A stretch of DNA of 64,000 bases, taken from Algoriphagus yeomjeoni (GTDB lineage: Bacteria > Bacteroidota > Bacteroidia > Cytophagales > Cyclobacteriaceae). This document shows, piece after piece, positions 1-9,861 of the stretch (its first letter is position 1; the number at the start of each line of letters is the position of its first letter). The stretch covers positions 186,001 to 250,000 of the forward strand of contig NZ_QLLK01000001.1 of the NCBI RefSeq assembly GCF_003259505.1, written 5' to 3'. Under the pieces are notes generated by a model, which saw nothing but the letters and a program-made list of their open reading frames with translations, was not told where the DNA came from and did not search any database. A program made the translations under genes and the position numbers.

Positions 1-100
1 TCCTACTAGTTGAGAAAAACAGTACCAAAAAGAAAAGGGATTTGGTATCGCTCTTATTTTTACATCAAATAATCCTATTTTAATACTACAAATCCAACCT

Positions 101-796
101 TTATATTCCCATACCAATCGGGGGAAGATTATTCATTTGCCGAAGAATCCAGGCTTGCCTCCCATAAATATACGGGGTTGGTTTAGCTGGTGACCATCTT
201 CTTGGATTAGGAAGTACAGCAGCTATCAAGGCAGCCTGATTTCGAGTGAGTTTAGCCGCTGGTTTATTGAAAAATTCCTGAGAAGCAGCTTCAATACCGT
301 AAATACCATCTCCCATCTCTATCACATTGAGATAAACCTCCATGATGCGCTCCTTAGGCCAAATCAGCTCCACTAACACCGTGAAATATGCTTCCAGCCC
401 TTTTCGTAGATAATTGCGCGATTGCCATAGGAAGACATTTTTAACTGTTTGTTGGGTAATGGTACTAGCTCCCTTCACCCGCTTTCCTTTTTTGTTGTTT
501 TCCCAAGCCTTTTCCATTGCCTCAATATCAAATCCACTATGATCAAGGAATTTCTGATCTTCTGAGGCATACACAGCTTGGGGTGCATTCTTTGATATTT
601 CACTAAAAGGAACCCAGTCTTTTCGAAGTCGAACCTTTTTATCAGAATCAAATGTCTGTTCAAAAAGTCTTATAACCATTAATGGCGTGATAGGTACAGG
701 AACGAAACGGTAGAGAACTGTTAACCCCACGGATAAAATGAAAAACCACATAATCGTTTTCCAAATCAATCGCCATAGCCACTTAAAAACCTTCAT
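101..796 (-). CDS. mtgA: Monofunctional peptidoglycan glycosyltransferase
   Basis: GT51-family enzyme that polymerises lipid II into glycan strands at the outer face of the inner membrane. The 231-residue length is normal for the monofunctional form and no transpeptidase domain follows. One membrane anchor lies at about residues 13-33. The catalytic Glu is in ASEDQKFLDHSGFD (E79), and the second family motif GASTITQQTVKN is at 109-120. A further conserved stretch reads KERIMEVYLNVIEMGDGIYG. It lies 9 nt downstream of the methyltransferase gene on the same strand, so the two are probably co-transcribed. The ATG start at 796 puts the anchor directly at the N-terminus. Confidence 0.95.
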   Translation of the reverse strand: MKVFKWLWRLIWKTIMWFFILSVGLTVLYRFVPVPITPLMVIRLFEQTFDSDKKVRLRKDWVPFSEISKNAPQAVYASEDQKFLDHSGFDIEAMEKAWENNKKGKRVKGASTITQQTVKNVFLWQSRNYLRKGLEAYFTVLVELIWPKERIMEVYLNVIEMGDGIYGIEAASQEFFNKPAAKLTRNQAALIAAVLPNPRRWSPAKPTPYIYGRQAWILRQMNNLPPIGMGI

Positions 797-805
797 AATT
801 TCGAT

Positions 806-1600
806 TTAAACTGTTGCACTTGCCTGTACAAAATGGTAGAAAAAGACAGCATCCTCATCTTGGGCAATAGCATCAAGATCATTCTCCATAGCCGAAACAT
901 CTTCTGCAGAAATCAACGCTGCTTCAATCAATCCAGTAGCTGCACTTTTCATCAACTCTTTCCAGTATTGTGTAATCTTATGAAGATCGCCAGGATTTCG
1001 TTGATCTAAATGAAAACCCCCTCGAAATAGCTCAATTTGGTTGTAGCCAGCACTGTTCAGTAGATTTCCAAGATTAGCCCCAATATCTGGATTACCACCT
1101 AAAGATACCTGAAGATCATTGTAGTTTTTATAGTATTTTGTCAAGCCAGGCAGCGGTGGATGAAAATAGAAACTAGCGTTAAAAACCTCTGTGAACCAGA
1201 GCTTAGTCTCAGGAAGAAGATAAGGCTTGATAGCTACCAAAACCTGAGATGCCTCAGGAATATGCTCCAGTGCCCAGCAAATGAATACTGAATCATAGTT
1301 CTCTTCCAACTGAAGGATCCTTGCATCTTGACAGACGAACTTTACCCTATCCCCAGCAAAAGCTAAATTCTGTCTGGCTCTATCAAGTTGACTTTGGGAG
1401 TAATCTACACAGGTAATCTCCAGTTCTGGAAATAGCCTTAACAAAACCTCAGTTTGTGCGCCAACTCCAGATCCTACTTCAAGAAGTTTTTTGCAGCCAG
1501 AAAAATCAACCCTAGGGTAAATTAAAGAACCAAGCACACCAGCTTGGTCCATCAGCCGCTGTTGCTCCTCAGGAATATATCCATGTAAATATGCACTCAT
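806..1600 (-). CDS. Class I SAM-dependent methyltransferase
   Basis: A 264-residue Rossmann-fold methyltransferase of unknown substrate. Motif I (EVGSGVGAQT) is at residues 41-50, the acidic SAM-ribose ligand is in ITCVDYS (D66), and a post-I/II region VCQDARIL precedes WALEHIPE. Such soluble enzymes act on small molecules, lipids or quinones, and nothing here discriminates between them. It is followed at 9 nt by mtgA. Upstream, the next gene on the same strand stops at 1653. The downstream half (FNASFYFHPPLPGLTKYY) is specific to this subfamily and gives no substrate clue. Confidence 0.85.
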   Translation of the reverse strand: MSAYLHGYIPEEQQRLMDQAGVLGSLIYPRVDFSGCKKLLEVGSGVGAQTEVLLRLFPELEITCVDYSQSQLDRARQNLAFAGDRVKFVCQDARILQLEENYDSVFICWALEHIPEASQVLVAIKPYLLPETKLWFTEVFNASFYFHPPLPGLTKYYKNYNDLQVSLGGNPDIGANLGNLLNSAGYNQIELFRGGFHLDQRNPGDLHKITQYWKELMKSAATGLIEAALISAEDVSAMENDLDAIAQDEDAVFFYHFVQASATV

Positions 1601-1652
1601 CTCCTTGGGTATTTGCTCTCAAAATTATCAATAAAAGAACAAATACTTCACG

Positions 1653-3587
1653 TCAGTTTGGTGAAGGAACTGACTTCTTTTTAAGAATCACTGGCTCTGA
1701 AAGTTTTGAAGCAACACTTTCCATAAAATATTTAAGGTTTTCATATTCGCTTGCAGGAATAAGAGGGTTATTCACAACGAATTTGGCTGAAATTGTCAGA
1801 CCATTATTAACTACAACAGGGGAATACACAAAAATTACATATTCTCCATTAATAGTATATCCAGCTTCTAGTGGGTAATCATCTAATTCATATCCTTCTG
1901 GAATAGTCACCACAGTATTATACGTTTCCGTAAAAGCGTATCCAAAATCAACTGGAAACATTCTGTACTCTTGGGAAAAAGGATTCTCAGAGAAAGAAGA
2001 AAATTTAAGTGGGCTAAATAGAATCATCTCTTGATCTCCCAACTCAGTAATCTTCGTGTCGAAATTTATTACCAGCATGTCCTTCTCCTCTAAAGAATTA
2101 TTGATTTTAAAGTTCTCAAAAACAACACCATCCTCCTCATCAAACAGCTTATCTAAGGACTCCTTTCTTTTTTCTATTCCAGCTATTTCTTTGGCTAAAC
2201 TAAGACCTCTATATCGATAGTTTCGGTGAGAATTAGCCATCACGAGTTGACCCTCTTCATTTAGGCCAATTTGTCCAAAATATTGAGAATTAGAATTATG
2301 CTGAATGTCTATCGGGATAAGCTTACTTTGATCCTCTTGTAGGTACAGGCCTCCCTTCACGTGTTTATCCAGATCTACGTACCCAAAAGGCGCGTCAGAT
2401 TGCGATAAATCCAGATATTGAGGCTTGCCATCGAGTACTGCTAATAACAATATTTCATCAAACTGATTAAGGAACGGGAACGGTACCAGATCGCTCCTTC
2501 CATAACCTTTACTGCCAATTAGAACAGGCTCACAAGGAATTCCTTCTGACTTCAGAACTCCCATTAATGCCAGCATAAGTTCTCCAGGGGTGCCTACTTT
2601 GGACTTTAGTAATTGATTGAGATTTTGTTGAGGATAAATCCAGTCTTCTCCTTCTACTCTAAAGTTATTTCTCAAATAATAATACGCTTTCTGAGCTGTT
2701 TCCAGTTGTGTAGAACCCTTCAAATCAACGTCAAGGAATTCTTTTGCAATAGGATTATTTCTATAAAAACCCTTCTCCGTATAGTTAGAAATAACTTCGT
2801 CACCCAAAACCTCCCATGAATTGAGCACATCCTTCCACTGAATGCCCATATCGCCTGAAGTTTTATATTGAGCCAATTGAAATTCAATCCGGTCTATGTA
2901 GTCCCTATAATTCTTCATGAATGGTTCCTCTTTGAGCGAACGCAAATCCCTCAAAGTCCAAGTGTAAAAATCAAATTCGTGTGTTTTTTCCACACTACTG
3001 GCGAAATTTTGACCTTGTCCCATGGTTCTGTATTCCAGGTTAGGGTTCATTTTAATTCCATATTGACTGAAAAGAGTTGGAAGTCTATTTTGAAATGTCC
3101 AGCCGTCTATAAACGTAAGATTTTTGTCCACTTTCTTGTATTGATACTCCATAATAGACCCTACTTGTACATTCGGAAAAGAAATTCTTAGCTCCTTATA
3201 TCCACCATCTAGGTCTACTTCAAAAATACCATCCTTAGAAACCTTTACCGTTTCTGCCTTGCCGTTTGCAAAATTTGTTGTTTGGGCTTTCACACCTGAA
3301 ATGTCCTCCATCCTTTGGTCTCCCGCATAATAGCGAATACGGATATCAGCGTTGTCCTTACCTGCTTCTGAAAGCACCTTTAATCGGATAAAATAGGTGG
3401 TTTCGATTAGCCCAGGTAAGAACTTAGAATTTCCATGAGACACTAATATAACAGCTGGTGCATCTGGTTCAAATGCTACCTCAGTCATAGAAATCTCGCT
3501 ATCACTAAACTCTCCCAGTTTAGGTATTTGAGAATAGGTAATCCTCGAAATAAGGATCAAAATCAGGGTTAGTAATGTTTTATTCAT
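1653..3587 (-). CDS. DUF3857/transglutaminase-like secreted protein lacking the catalytic Cys-His
   Basis: A 644-residue exported protein with a signal peptide (MNKTLLTLILILISRITYSQ), an N-terminal DUF3857-type beta domain (about 30-230), a transglutaminase-like core (about 290-400) and a C-terminal beta domain. It is the partner of the adjacent upstream paralogue, whose 3' end it overlaps by 8 nt, so translation is probably coupled. The segment corresponding to the catalytic GDCKG box reads GTPGE (332-336), so the nucleophilic Cys is missing. The NHVIL histidine region reads FDEIL (376-380). The third position is kept as YLDLS. I infer a non-catalytic, possibly binding or regulatory, member. 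The family occurs as tandem sets in Bacteroidota. Function unknown. Confidence 0.8.
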   Translation of the reverse strand: MNKTLLTLILILISRITYSQIPKLGEFSDSEISMTEVAFEPDAPAVILVSHGNSKFLPGLIETTYFIRLKVLSEAGKDNADIRIRYYAGDQRMEDISGVKAQTTNFANGKAETVKVSKDGIFEVDLDGGYKELRISFPNVQVGSIMEYQYKKVDKNLTFIDGWTFQNRLPTLFSQYGIKMNPNLEYRTMGQGQNFASSVEKTHEFDFYTWTLRDLRSLKEEPFMKNYRDYIDRIEFQLAQYKTSGDMGIQWKDVLNSWEVLGDEVISNYTEKGFYRNNPIAKEFLDVDLKGSTQLETAQKAYYYLRNNFRVEGEDWIYPQQNLNQLLKSKVGTPGELMLALMGVLKSEGIPCEPVLIGSKGYGRSDLVPFPFLNQFDEILLLAVLDGKPQYLDLSQSDAPFGYVDLDKHVKGGLYLQEDQSKLIPIDIQHNSNSQYFGQIGLNEEGQLVMANSHRNYRYRGLSLAKEIAGIEKRKESLDKLFDEEDGVVFENFKINNSLEEKDMLVINFDTKITELGDQEMILFSPLKFSSFSENPFSQEYRMFPVDFGYAFTETYNTVVTIPEGYELDDYPLEAGYTINGEYVIFVYSPVVVNNGLTISAKFVVNNPLIPASEYENLKYFMESVASKLSEPVILKKKSVPSPN

Positions 3588-5442
3588 TTCTGAGCGCAGC
3601 TGTGTTTTTGATAAAATAGAAGTTAGAAGAGCCTAGGGCATTAATTCGTTTAATAAGTTCCGATTTAGATTCATCGGTCATTTCCTCACTGATTGAAAGC
3701 TTCACTTCCCTTTTTACATGTAAGTTTTTACCATCTAGCGAGGCAGATAAAGTCACCGATATTCCATCCTCCTCAATCGATAAATTATCTGGAAGATTTT
3801 CTGCCTCCATCACCTCAGGAAGCTCAATTTCATATTCATCAATCTGACTAAGTGAGTTATTGACCAGCATCTCATCGGTTACTTTTCCAAGAAATGATTT
3901 TAAAATCATTCGTTTAGCTGTATTCTGGACGAACTTTTGAATAAAACCATCATAGCTTACCTCTGCAAGCAAAAGAGAATCCTTATGGTCAACAGCCAGC
4001 TCATACTGTTGGATAATTAATCCTGCAACAGGTGAATTTCGGTTGAAATAATCGCGCTGCTGTCGGGTATCGAGACGTTGCTTCACCGTAAGCATGTCTT
4101 CAGCGAAATTGCCATCAACTTTAAGCCTTGTTGCAATAGAAGCATCTCCATTATTATCAATTTTCACCTCATTTTTGCTGTAGATAGTATTCCAGTCGAG
4201 TGAATTGTACGAAGGTGTTTTAGTCAAATAACCTCCTTCTCCATCAATGACCAAAACGTGCCTATTTTTGGTAAAGTCCCCGAGAAACCCCGCTGGAAGA
4301 GAGTTAGAAGTGCATTCCAACCAAACTGGACTCTGCCCTTCTTTCATAGGCACCTGTAGGATCACATGGTTAAATTGAGTGGAAGGAAGATCTATCTCGA
4401 TATCATCCGCATCTTCACCTGCTTGTACCAAGGTATAGTTGGAGCTGATCCCGACAGCCTTCAACATCGCTTGCATTAGATTTGTCAATCCCTTACAATC
4501 TCCATATGCATATTTCACCACATCTGAAGCTAGCATAGTTTGCCAACCACCAATTCCTAATTGGATACTGACGTAGCGGTAGTTTTTTTGCAGGTAGTCA
4601 TAGAGAATCTGAATTTTCTCGTACTCACTCGAAGCATTTTTCACCATAGCAACAAGCTTGGCTTGGAAATCCTCCGGAAGCGCTTTTCGCTCTTCATTGA
4701 GCTTAAACTGCCATGCCGCAAGGCCAGACCAATCTTCCATCTTACCGACATAATCTCCCAAAGCAAAGCTGACAGGTGCTAACAATAACTTGTGATCATC
4801 TTCCTTCTTCAAATCTGGAGTTTGAACTGGAAGATCTTTTTCCACCCAGGTAATTTCAGTTTTATTGTCAACGGTCTTTTGAGTTCTCTCACCAAGCAAA
4901 TTCACCGCTTTATATCGTAAGCCAATTTGCTCTGGATAAACCACAGTTAGCGTGGATTTCAACACCTTCTGGTTATAGCGATGTACTGGTACCCAATCTC
5001 TCAAATAGAAATTAGTGGAAGATTTAGTCTCAATAGTAATAGTAACCTGTATTGGGAACTTACTGCTATTTACCTCAAAATACTTATGCCGATTATCATC
5101 AAAAATGCTGCTGGTAGAATAGATAGCTGCATCAGTCATGTCCTTGGTCTTCGCCTTCTCCATAGTTTTACCACTCAGCGGATCGGTAATTTCTATCTCA
5201 ACATTTTCAATATCATTCAACTTATTATAGAAAACGGAGGTAAAAGCATGGCTTAATCCATCAGGCGAAAAGATGGTAAACTTTCGCTCTATTTTATAGG
5301 TAACTTCATAGGATTCTGTAATTTCTATTCGCTGATCCTCTGTAAGCAGGGAATAGATTGTGGGAACCTCTTTAGTTGGAATTGTATCAACAGGAGCTTG
5401 AAAACCAAAGAGAAAACTGGTGACTAAACCCAATAGTAGCAT
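3580..5442 (-). CDS. DUF3857 and transglutaminase-like domain protein, apparently active
   Basis: A 620-residue exported protein with a hydrophobic N-terminus (MLLLGLVTSFLFGFQ), a DUF3857 beta domain (about 35-230) and a transglutaminase core. The triad appears intact: YGDCKGLTNL with C316, FNHVIL with H359, and WLECTS with an acidic residue at 376. Family knowledge suggests a periplasmic or surface cysteine peptidase/transglutaminase fold; substrates are not known. It is first in a two-gene unit and its stop overlaps the start of the inactive-looking paralogue by 8 nt. The upstream intergenic (5443-5628) is shared with the divergent MaoC gene and should hold both promoters. Confidence 0.85.
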   Translation of the reverse strand: MLLLGLVTSFLFGFQAPVDTIPTKEVPTIYSLLTEDQRIEITESYEVTYKIERKFTIFSPDGLSHAFTSVFYNKLNDIENVEIEITDPLSGKTMEKAKTKDMTDAAIYSTSSIFDDNRHKYFEVNSSKFPIQVTITIETKSSTNFYLRDWVPVHRYNQKVLKSTLTVVYPEQIGLRYKAVNLLGERTQKTVDNKTEITWVEKDLPVQTPDLKKEDDHKLLLAPVSFALGDYVGKMEDWSGLAAWQFKLNEERKALPEDFQAKLVAMVKNASSEYEKIQILYDYLQKNYRYVSIQLGIGGWQTMLASDVVKYAYGDCKGLTNLMQAMLKAVGISSNYTLVQAGEDADDIEIDLPSTQFNHVILQVPMKEGQSPVWLECTSNSLPAGFLGDFTKNRHVLVIDGEGGYLTKTPSYNSLDWNTIYSKNEVKIDNNGDASIATRLKVDGNFAEDMLTVKQRLDTRQQRDYFNRNSPVAGLIIQQYELAVDHKDSLLLAEVSYDGFIQKFVQNTAKRMILKSFLGKVTDEMLVNNSLSQIDEYEIELPEVMEAENLPDNLSIEEDGISVTLSASLDGKNLHVKREVKLSISEEMTDESKSELIKRINALGSSNFYFIKNTAALRNE

Positions 5443-5628
5443 GTGGAGAACGAATAAATTTGGTGCAAAATATACTTTTTTGTTTGTAAAACTAAAGTTC
5501 TATTAAAATATAATTATAAGGCTCTCAATGCCCGCTAGAAACATTATAATTCGATTTTAGCCTTAATAATACTCTTGTAATTCCCGCTAAAACTTCCCTA
5601 ATTTGGTTTAATACAAAAAATATATTCC

Positions 5629-6093
5629 ATGCAACCAGTGATTATAGGCAGTTTTGAAGAGTTTGAAAAGTACAATGGGCAGAGCTTGGGCTCATCTGAA
5701 TATTTTCAAATCACTCAGGACCAGATAAATATATTTGCAACAGCTACTCATGATCACCAGTGGATTCACACCGATCCAGCGAGAGCCAAAGCTGAAGGAG
5801 CATTTGGGAATACAATCGCTCACGGTTACCTCACATTAAGTATTGTACCCCATCTTTGGGAACAAATCGTAGATGTGCGAAACCTGAAAATGATGATCAA
5901 CTACGGAATTGAATCCCTACGTTTTGCAAATCCCGTCTTGGTAAATAGTGAAGTTCGTCTGGTAGCTACCCTAAAAAACGTTGCTAATCTACGAGGAACA
6001 GTAAAGGCAGAAGTAGAAGTAAAACTTGAAATAAAGGACCAAAAGAAGCCAGCCTTTTCTGGAGTTTTGATCTTCCTTTATCATTTTCAGTAA
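5629..6093 (+). CDS. MaoC-like (R)-specific enoyl-CoA hydratase
   Basis: A 154-residue single hot-dog-fold protein. The hydratase-2 signature is visible: HDHQWIHTDPARAK places the catalytic Asp at 42 and His at 47. The second family stretch GNTIAHGYLTLSI lies at 60-72. Enzymes of this type hydrate trans-2-enoyl-CoA to the (R)-3-hydroxyacyl-CoA in lipid metabolism. Length is typical for a stand-alone MaoC domain. It is a single gene, divergent from the DUF3857 pair and followed by an unrelated lipoprotein on the same strand, so context does not name a pathway. Confidence 0.9.
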   Translation: MQPVIIGSFEEFEKYNGQSLGSSEYFQITQDQINIFATATHDHQWIHTDPARAKAEGAFGNTIAHGYLTLSIVPHLWEQIVDVRNLKMMINYGIESLRFANPVLVNSEVRLVATLKNVANLRGTVKAEVEVKLEIKDQKKPAFSGVLIFLYHFQ

Positions 6094-6209
6094 GCCAAAT
6101 AGGCTACGTAAGCAAGTTGATCTGCACAAGATTCCTAACCAAAATATGCTATTCGATTAGGTAATTATCTGATGAGCAAATATATTAGTTGGAGCTAATC
6201 TCCAACAAT

Positions 6210-7373
6210 ATGAAACTTCCTTTCGGACTACTCATTCTTCTTATTCCATTCATCTTTTTTGCCTGCAAGCCATCTACTACCTCCGAGACATCAGAAATAC
6301 TAGATCTTAAATTAGAGATCAAGGACTCCATCCGCGTCGACTATATAGGTATGCTCAATCTTATGGATGTCAATCCAGAATTTGAGAAAATTTTATTCTT
6401 TGATCCTCAGAACATGAAGTTTGTGAGTACAGACTTTGACGGAAATATCCTGGGTGAATTCAGCAAAGACCGCGATGCGCCGGACGGGTTTGGCTTTTAC
6501 CCTATGGCTGCCGGCAGATTCAATGCATCACAAAATATCCAGGTTGTTTCGATGTTTGGCATATATGAATATGATCTTAATGGCAACTTACTGACAAGCA
6601 AAAAAATCCCAAGAGATGAAGCAAAATCTTTCAGTGGCAGAGCAGATGCTAAGCGTGAGATTCAATTTGTCAAGGATAAAATTCTTCTTAGCGGAACCAT
6701 TGGGCGTGGAGAGTACAACAAGACACAGCCAGAATTTTATGACACTTTTTTACAGCTAGTTTGGGCTGATCCTCAGACAGGGTCGTTTGAGCAGTTTCTA
6801 GCTCTGGATTCTGCCAGCATTTTCCAAAACAATATGTCCCATGAGCCATCGACACTTTCGCCAACATTTGAAATCGTAAATGACAAATTGTATGTCATCA
6901 CTGGAATAGATCCATTTTTGAATATTTACGAACTTGATTCTCCCTATACTAAACTCCAGAGAATCCCTCTAGAACTAACAGACTACAAACTGAATACCGG
7001 TGAAGATCCCAAAAAAGCTGACCCAAGAGCAATAAGTTATGATCCATCATATGGTATCACTCATAAACTGGTGAAAGTGGGAAACAAACTGGTAATCATG
7101 TATGAAACTGGGTATAGCGAAGAAGATGCTATCCGCTCTCGTGAAAACATGTCCCAATCTGAATGGGAAGAATTTTATTCCCGCATGAAAGACACCTATA
7201 AAATGCGGTATCAGATCCTGGACCTTGAGGGAAATATGCTAAATGATGCTATAATACCTGATGAACTAAGCGATTTGTTCGTTAGTCGTGAAGGTTCGTT
7301 ATGGTTTATGGGTAAGCCAAATCCGGATGTTGAAGAGGATTTTTATACCCTTTATAAAGTGGGAATAAACTAA
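6210..7373 (+). CDS. Lipoprotein with beta-propeller-like repeats, DUF4221-like
   Basis: Unrecognised function. The ATG at 6210 is preferred over the in-frame TTG at 6189 because it puts a lipoprotein signal directly at the N-terminus (MKLPFGLLILLIPFIFFAC, lipobox FFAC). The mature part has repeated short strands with phrases such as FDPQNMKFVSTDFDGNILGEF, QILDLEGNM and EYDLNGNLL, which fit a 6-bladed-propeller-like fold seen in Bacteroidota DUF4221 lipoproteins. It is probably tethered to a periplasm-facing membrane. The gene stands alone and ends just before a strong bidirectional terminator hairpin. Confidence 0.7.
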   Translation: MKLPFGLLILLIPFIFFACKPSTTSETSEILDLKLEIKDSIRVDYIGMLNLMDVNPEFEKILFFDPQNMKFVSTDFDGNILGEFSKDRDAPDGFGFYPMAAGRFNASQNIQVVSMFGIYEYDLNGNLLTSKKIPRDEAKSFSGRADAKREIQFVKDKILLSGTIGRGEYNKTQPEFYDTFLQLVWADPQTGSFEQFLALDSASIFQNNMSHEPSTLSPTFEIVNDKLYVITGIDPFLNIYELDSPYTKLQRIPLELTDYKLNTGEDPKKADPRAISYDPSYGITHKLVKVGNKLVIMYETGYSEEDAIRSRENMSQSEWEEFYSRMKDTYKMRYQILDLEGNMLNDAIIPDELSDLFVSREGSLWFMGKPNPDVEEDFYTLYKVGIN

Positions 7374-7377
7374 GAAA

Positions 7378-7398
7378 AGCCGGACCAATGGTCCGGCT
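7378..7398. terminator. Bidirectional Rho-independent terminator
   Basis: A perfect 9-bp stem, AGCCGGACC / GGTCCGGCT, with a 3-nt loop sits between two convergent genes (stops at 7373 and 7418). Plus-strand RNA continues into TCTTTCT. Minus-strand RNA continues into TTTTCTTAG. It can end transcription from both sides. Confidence 0.9.
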
Positions 7399-7417
7399 CT
7401 TTCTATTTCAGATAACC

Positions 7418-9856
7418 TTAGTCTAATCTATTTCGCTCTTCGGAGCTTCCAGAATTACTTTTCACGCGGAAGCTTTCTCCCTTAGAGAAGTTATATTTCA
7501 ACGTAAATCGAACACCTTGATTGCTTCGGTACTGTCGGAAATTTGTATCAATATTTGCGAAGTCAACATTGGCCTTTATTACCTGCGTCCTGAACAGATC
7601 AGTTCCATTTACAGAAAGGGTGATTTTATCCTTCATGATAGACTTGGTCACCCCTGCATCTACCCATCCAAATCCAGCAATTTCGCCCTGTCCCCAGATC
7701 TGCGGTCCAAGATACATTCCCATCACTTCCACTTTAAAACCTAGTGGTAAAACAAAGTTGTGCTGCGACCTTGCCATGAACGAAGTCTGCGAATTATCTA
7801 GGTAATCATCCCCAATCTGTGACTTAAAGCGATTGTAATTCACCTGGACCATATTCGAAGTAGACCACCATTCTTTGATATCTACAGGGATAATCGCTCT
7901 GAAGTTTGCGTTTCTAGTCTTGTCAAAGTTGTCAGTAAACGTAGTAGTAGTACGCTCCTCCTCGTTCTGTATAAACACCTGCATAAATGCATCTTCCGTT
8001 TCGCTATATCCAAGCGTGAATTGGTACATCCCTTTTACTACATGATTCATTTCAATATTATTGGAATACTGCGGTTTAAGGTTCGGGTTACCTCTTTCAC
8101 TAGTCAACGGATCAATGTAGTATACAAAAGGATTCAGTAATCGATAATTAGGTCTGGTTATTCTACGATTCACATTGTAGACGATCTGGTAGTTATCACT
8201 GATTTTATGCTGTAGGAAACCACTTGGAAATAAATTGAAATACTTCTGCTTATTCACCTGATCAAGCGTCACCGAGTTACCAGTGATATCCGAATGCTCA
8301 CCTCTTAACCCTACCTGATAAGAAAGTTTATCGGAGAATTTCCCTTTGTAGGAAAAATATGCAGCCAATACATTTTCATTGTAAATGAACCTGTTGCTGC
8401 TTGGGTCAGGAATAAATGGACCATCTTCCTGTGCTTTACTTAGGTCTAGATTGTTATCAGATTTAACCCAGCTACCTTTTACACCAGTCTCAATTGTGTT
8501 TCCTTTTCCTACTGGTTTTACAAAATCTACCTTGGCTGTGAAGATATTGTAATACATATCATTCAGCGTCAAAATGTTACTATTCATTGCATCAGACATG
8601 TTCTCACCAACCCATTGCTTATTGGTAAGTAAGGATTGGCTATCGGAATTCATTCGGGTAAAGTCCACATCGGAACTTATTTTTGTGCCCAAAGTATCAA
8701 GTTTTGCATCGTAATGCAGGTTGGCAAAATATCTACTTCCTGTTCCTGTGGCGTCATTAATCGATTCCAAATAGCTAATTTCTTGCATGCCCGGTGTGAT
8801 GATATCAGTCAATGAGTTATTGTCATTTCCATCACGGGAATCCGAAGCCTGTATATTTATGGCAATGTTTTGATTCTCATTAATCTCATAATTTGCAGCT
8901 CCAGTAAAAAAGAGGTTCTTGTTTCTAGATACAATTCTAGATTCTTGGCTGAAGTTAGAAATGCCTTCAGGTAAGGTGAAATTTCTATAGATTTCGAGAT
9001 CATTGAAATTACCATAGTGGTTGTAATTCAAGTTGGCATTTGTACTCCACTTTCCTTTTTTCACATTCAGCGCTACGCCGGTATTTGGTAACCACTGTCC
9101 GTTATACAAGGCTCCTGCTTGGATATTCCCGAACATACCATCGACAGTATTCTTTTTCAACTTGATATTGATCACGCCGGCAGAACCTTCGGCATCAAAT
9201 CTTGCTGAAGGATTATTGATCACTTCTATGCTTTTAATATTATCAGCAGGCATAGATCGAAGAAAATTCGCCAAGTCAGTGGCACTCATGTAGGTCAAGC
9301 GATCATTGATCATCACGGTAGCTCCAGTACGCCCGTTCAGATTGATGATCCCATCTTGATCTACGTAAATTCCAGGTGATCTTCCGATCACATCCAGCGC
9401 GTTTGATCCTTCAGCCATCACTGTTCCTTCCACATTGATGGTTGTTTTGTCTGGCTCAATGATGATTTCCGGACGAGTAGATTTTACTGTTACCTCATCA
9501 AGACCTGTCATTTCATCCTGTACGGTTACTGACCCAAAATTCTTCTTCAAACCAGGTTCTAGCTGAAAAACTTCGGATTCAAAAGCAGTGAACCCAATAG
9601 AGGAAATCACCAATTTGACTTTGACAGTTTTGGTAGATTCTATTAGGAAAAAGCCATTTTCATCAGATACTGCGCCATCCACCAGGTTACCGCTCGTAGC
9701 ATCGATTAATGCCACATTAGCATATGGGACAGGCTGTTCATTTTGATCAGTTACTTTACCGGTAATCTCGCTGACGTCTTTGTCCGCAGCGGCAAGGTTA
9801 CTTATCCCTAGCAGGTAAGTAAATAGTGTTAAAAAAAGCAAGTTGGTCGTTTTCAT
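7418..9856 (-). CDS. TonB-dependent-receptor-like outer-membrane beta-barrel protein with carboxypeptidase-regulatory domain
   Basis: An 812-residue outer-membrane protein with a signal peptide (about 1-24), a carboxypeptidase-regulatory-like beta-sandwich (about 28-110, EITGKVTDQNEQPVPYANVA), a plug domain (about 125-230, SIEVINNPSARFDAEGSAGV) and a long barrel. Barrel sequence such as NVNRRITRPNYRLLNPF and GNPNLKPQYSNNIEMN is typical of the outer-membrane beta-barrel (OMP_b-brl_3) branch of the TonB-receptor superfamily. No SusD partner is adjacent, so a glycan-uptake locus is unlikely; substrate unknown. Its start is preceded by an MKSS leader ORF (9862-9945) ending 5 nt before the ATG. 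It shares a terminator with the convergent lipoprotein gene. Confidence 0.88.
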   Translation of the reverse strand: MKTTNLLFLTLFTYLLGISNLAAADKDVSEITGKVTDQNEQPVPYANVALIDATSGNLVDGAVSDENGFFLIESTKTVKVKLVISSIGFTAFESEVFQLEPGLKKNFGSVTVQDEMTGLDEVTVKSTRPEIIIEPDKTTINVEGTVMAEGSNALDVIGRSPGIYVDQDGIINLNGRTGATVMINDRLTYMSATDLANFLRSMPADNIKSIEVINNPSARFDAEGSAGVINIKLKKNTVDGMFGNIQAGALYNGQWLPNTGVALNVKKGKWSTNANLNYNHYGNFNDLEIYRNFTLPEGISNFSQESRIVSRNKNLFFTGAANYEINENQNIAINIQASDSRDGNDNNSLTDIITPGMQEISYLESINDATGTGSRYFANLHYDAKLDTLGTKISSDVDFTRMNSDSQSLLTNKQWVGENMSDAMNSNILTLNDMYYNIFTAKVDFVKPVGKGNTIETGVKGSWVKSDNNLDLSKAQEDGPFIPDPSSNRFIYNENVLAAYFSYKGKFSDKLSYQVGLRGEHSDITGNSVTLDQVNKQKYFNLFPSGFLQHKISDNYQIVYNVNRRITRPNYRLLNPFVYYIDPLTSERGNPNLKPQYSNNIEMNHVVKGMYQFTLGYSETEDAFMQVFIQNEEERTTTTFTDNFDKTRNANFRAIIPVDIKEWWSTSNMVQVNYNRFKSQIGDDYLDNSQTSFMARSQHNFVLPLGFKVEVMGMYLGPQIWGQGEIAGFGWVDAGVTKSIMKDKITLSVNGTDLFRTQVIKANVDFANIDTNFRQYRSNQGVRFTLKYNFSKGESFRVKSNSGSSEERNRLD

Positions 9857-9861
9857 CTCTT

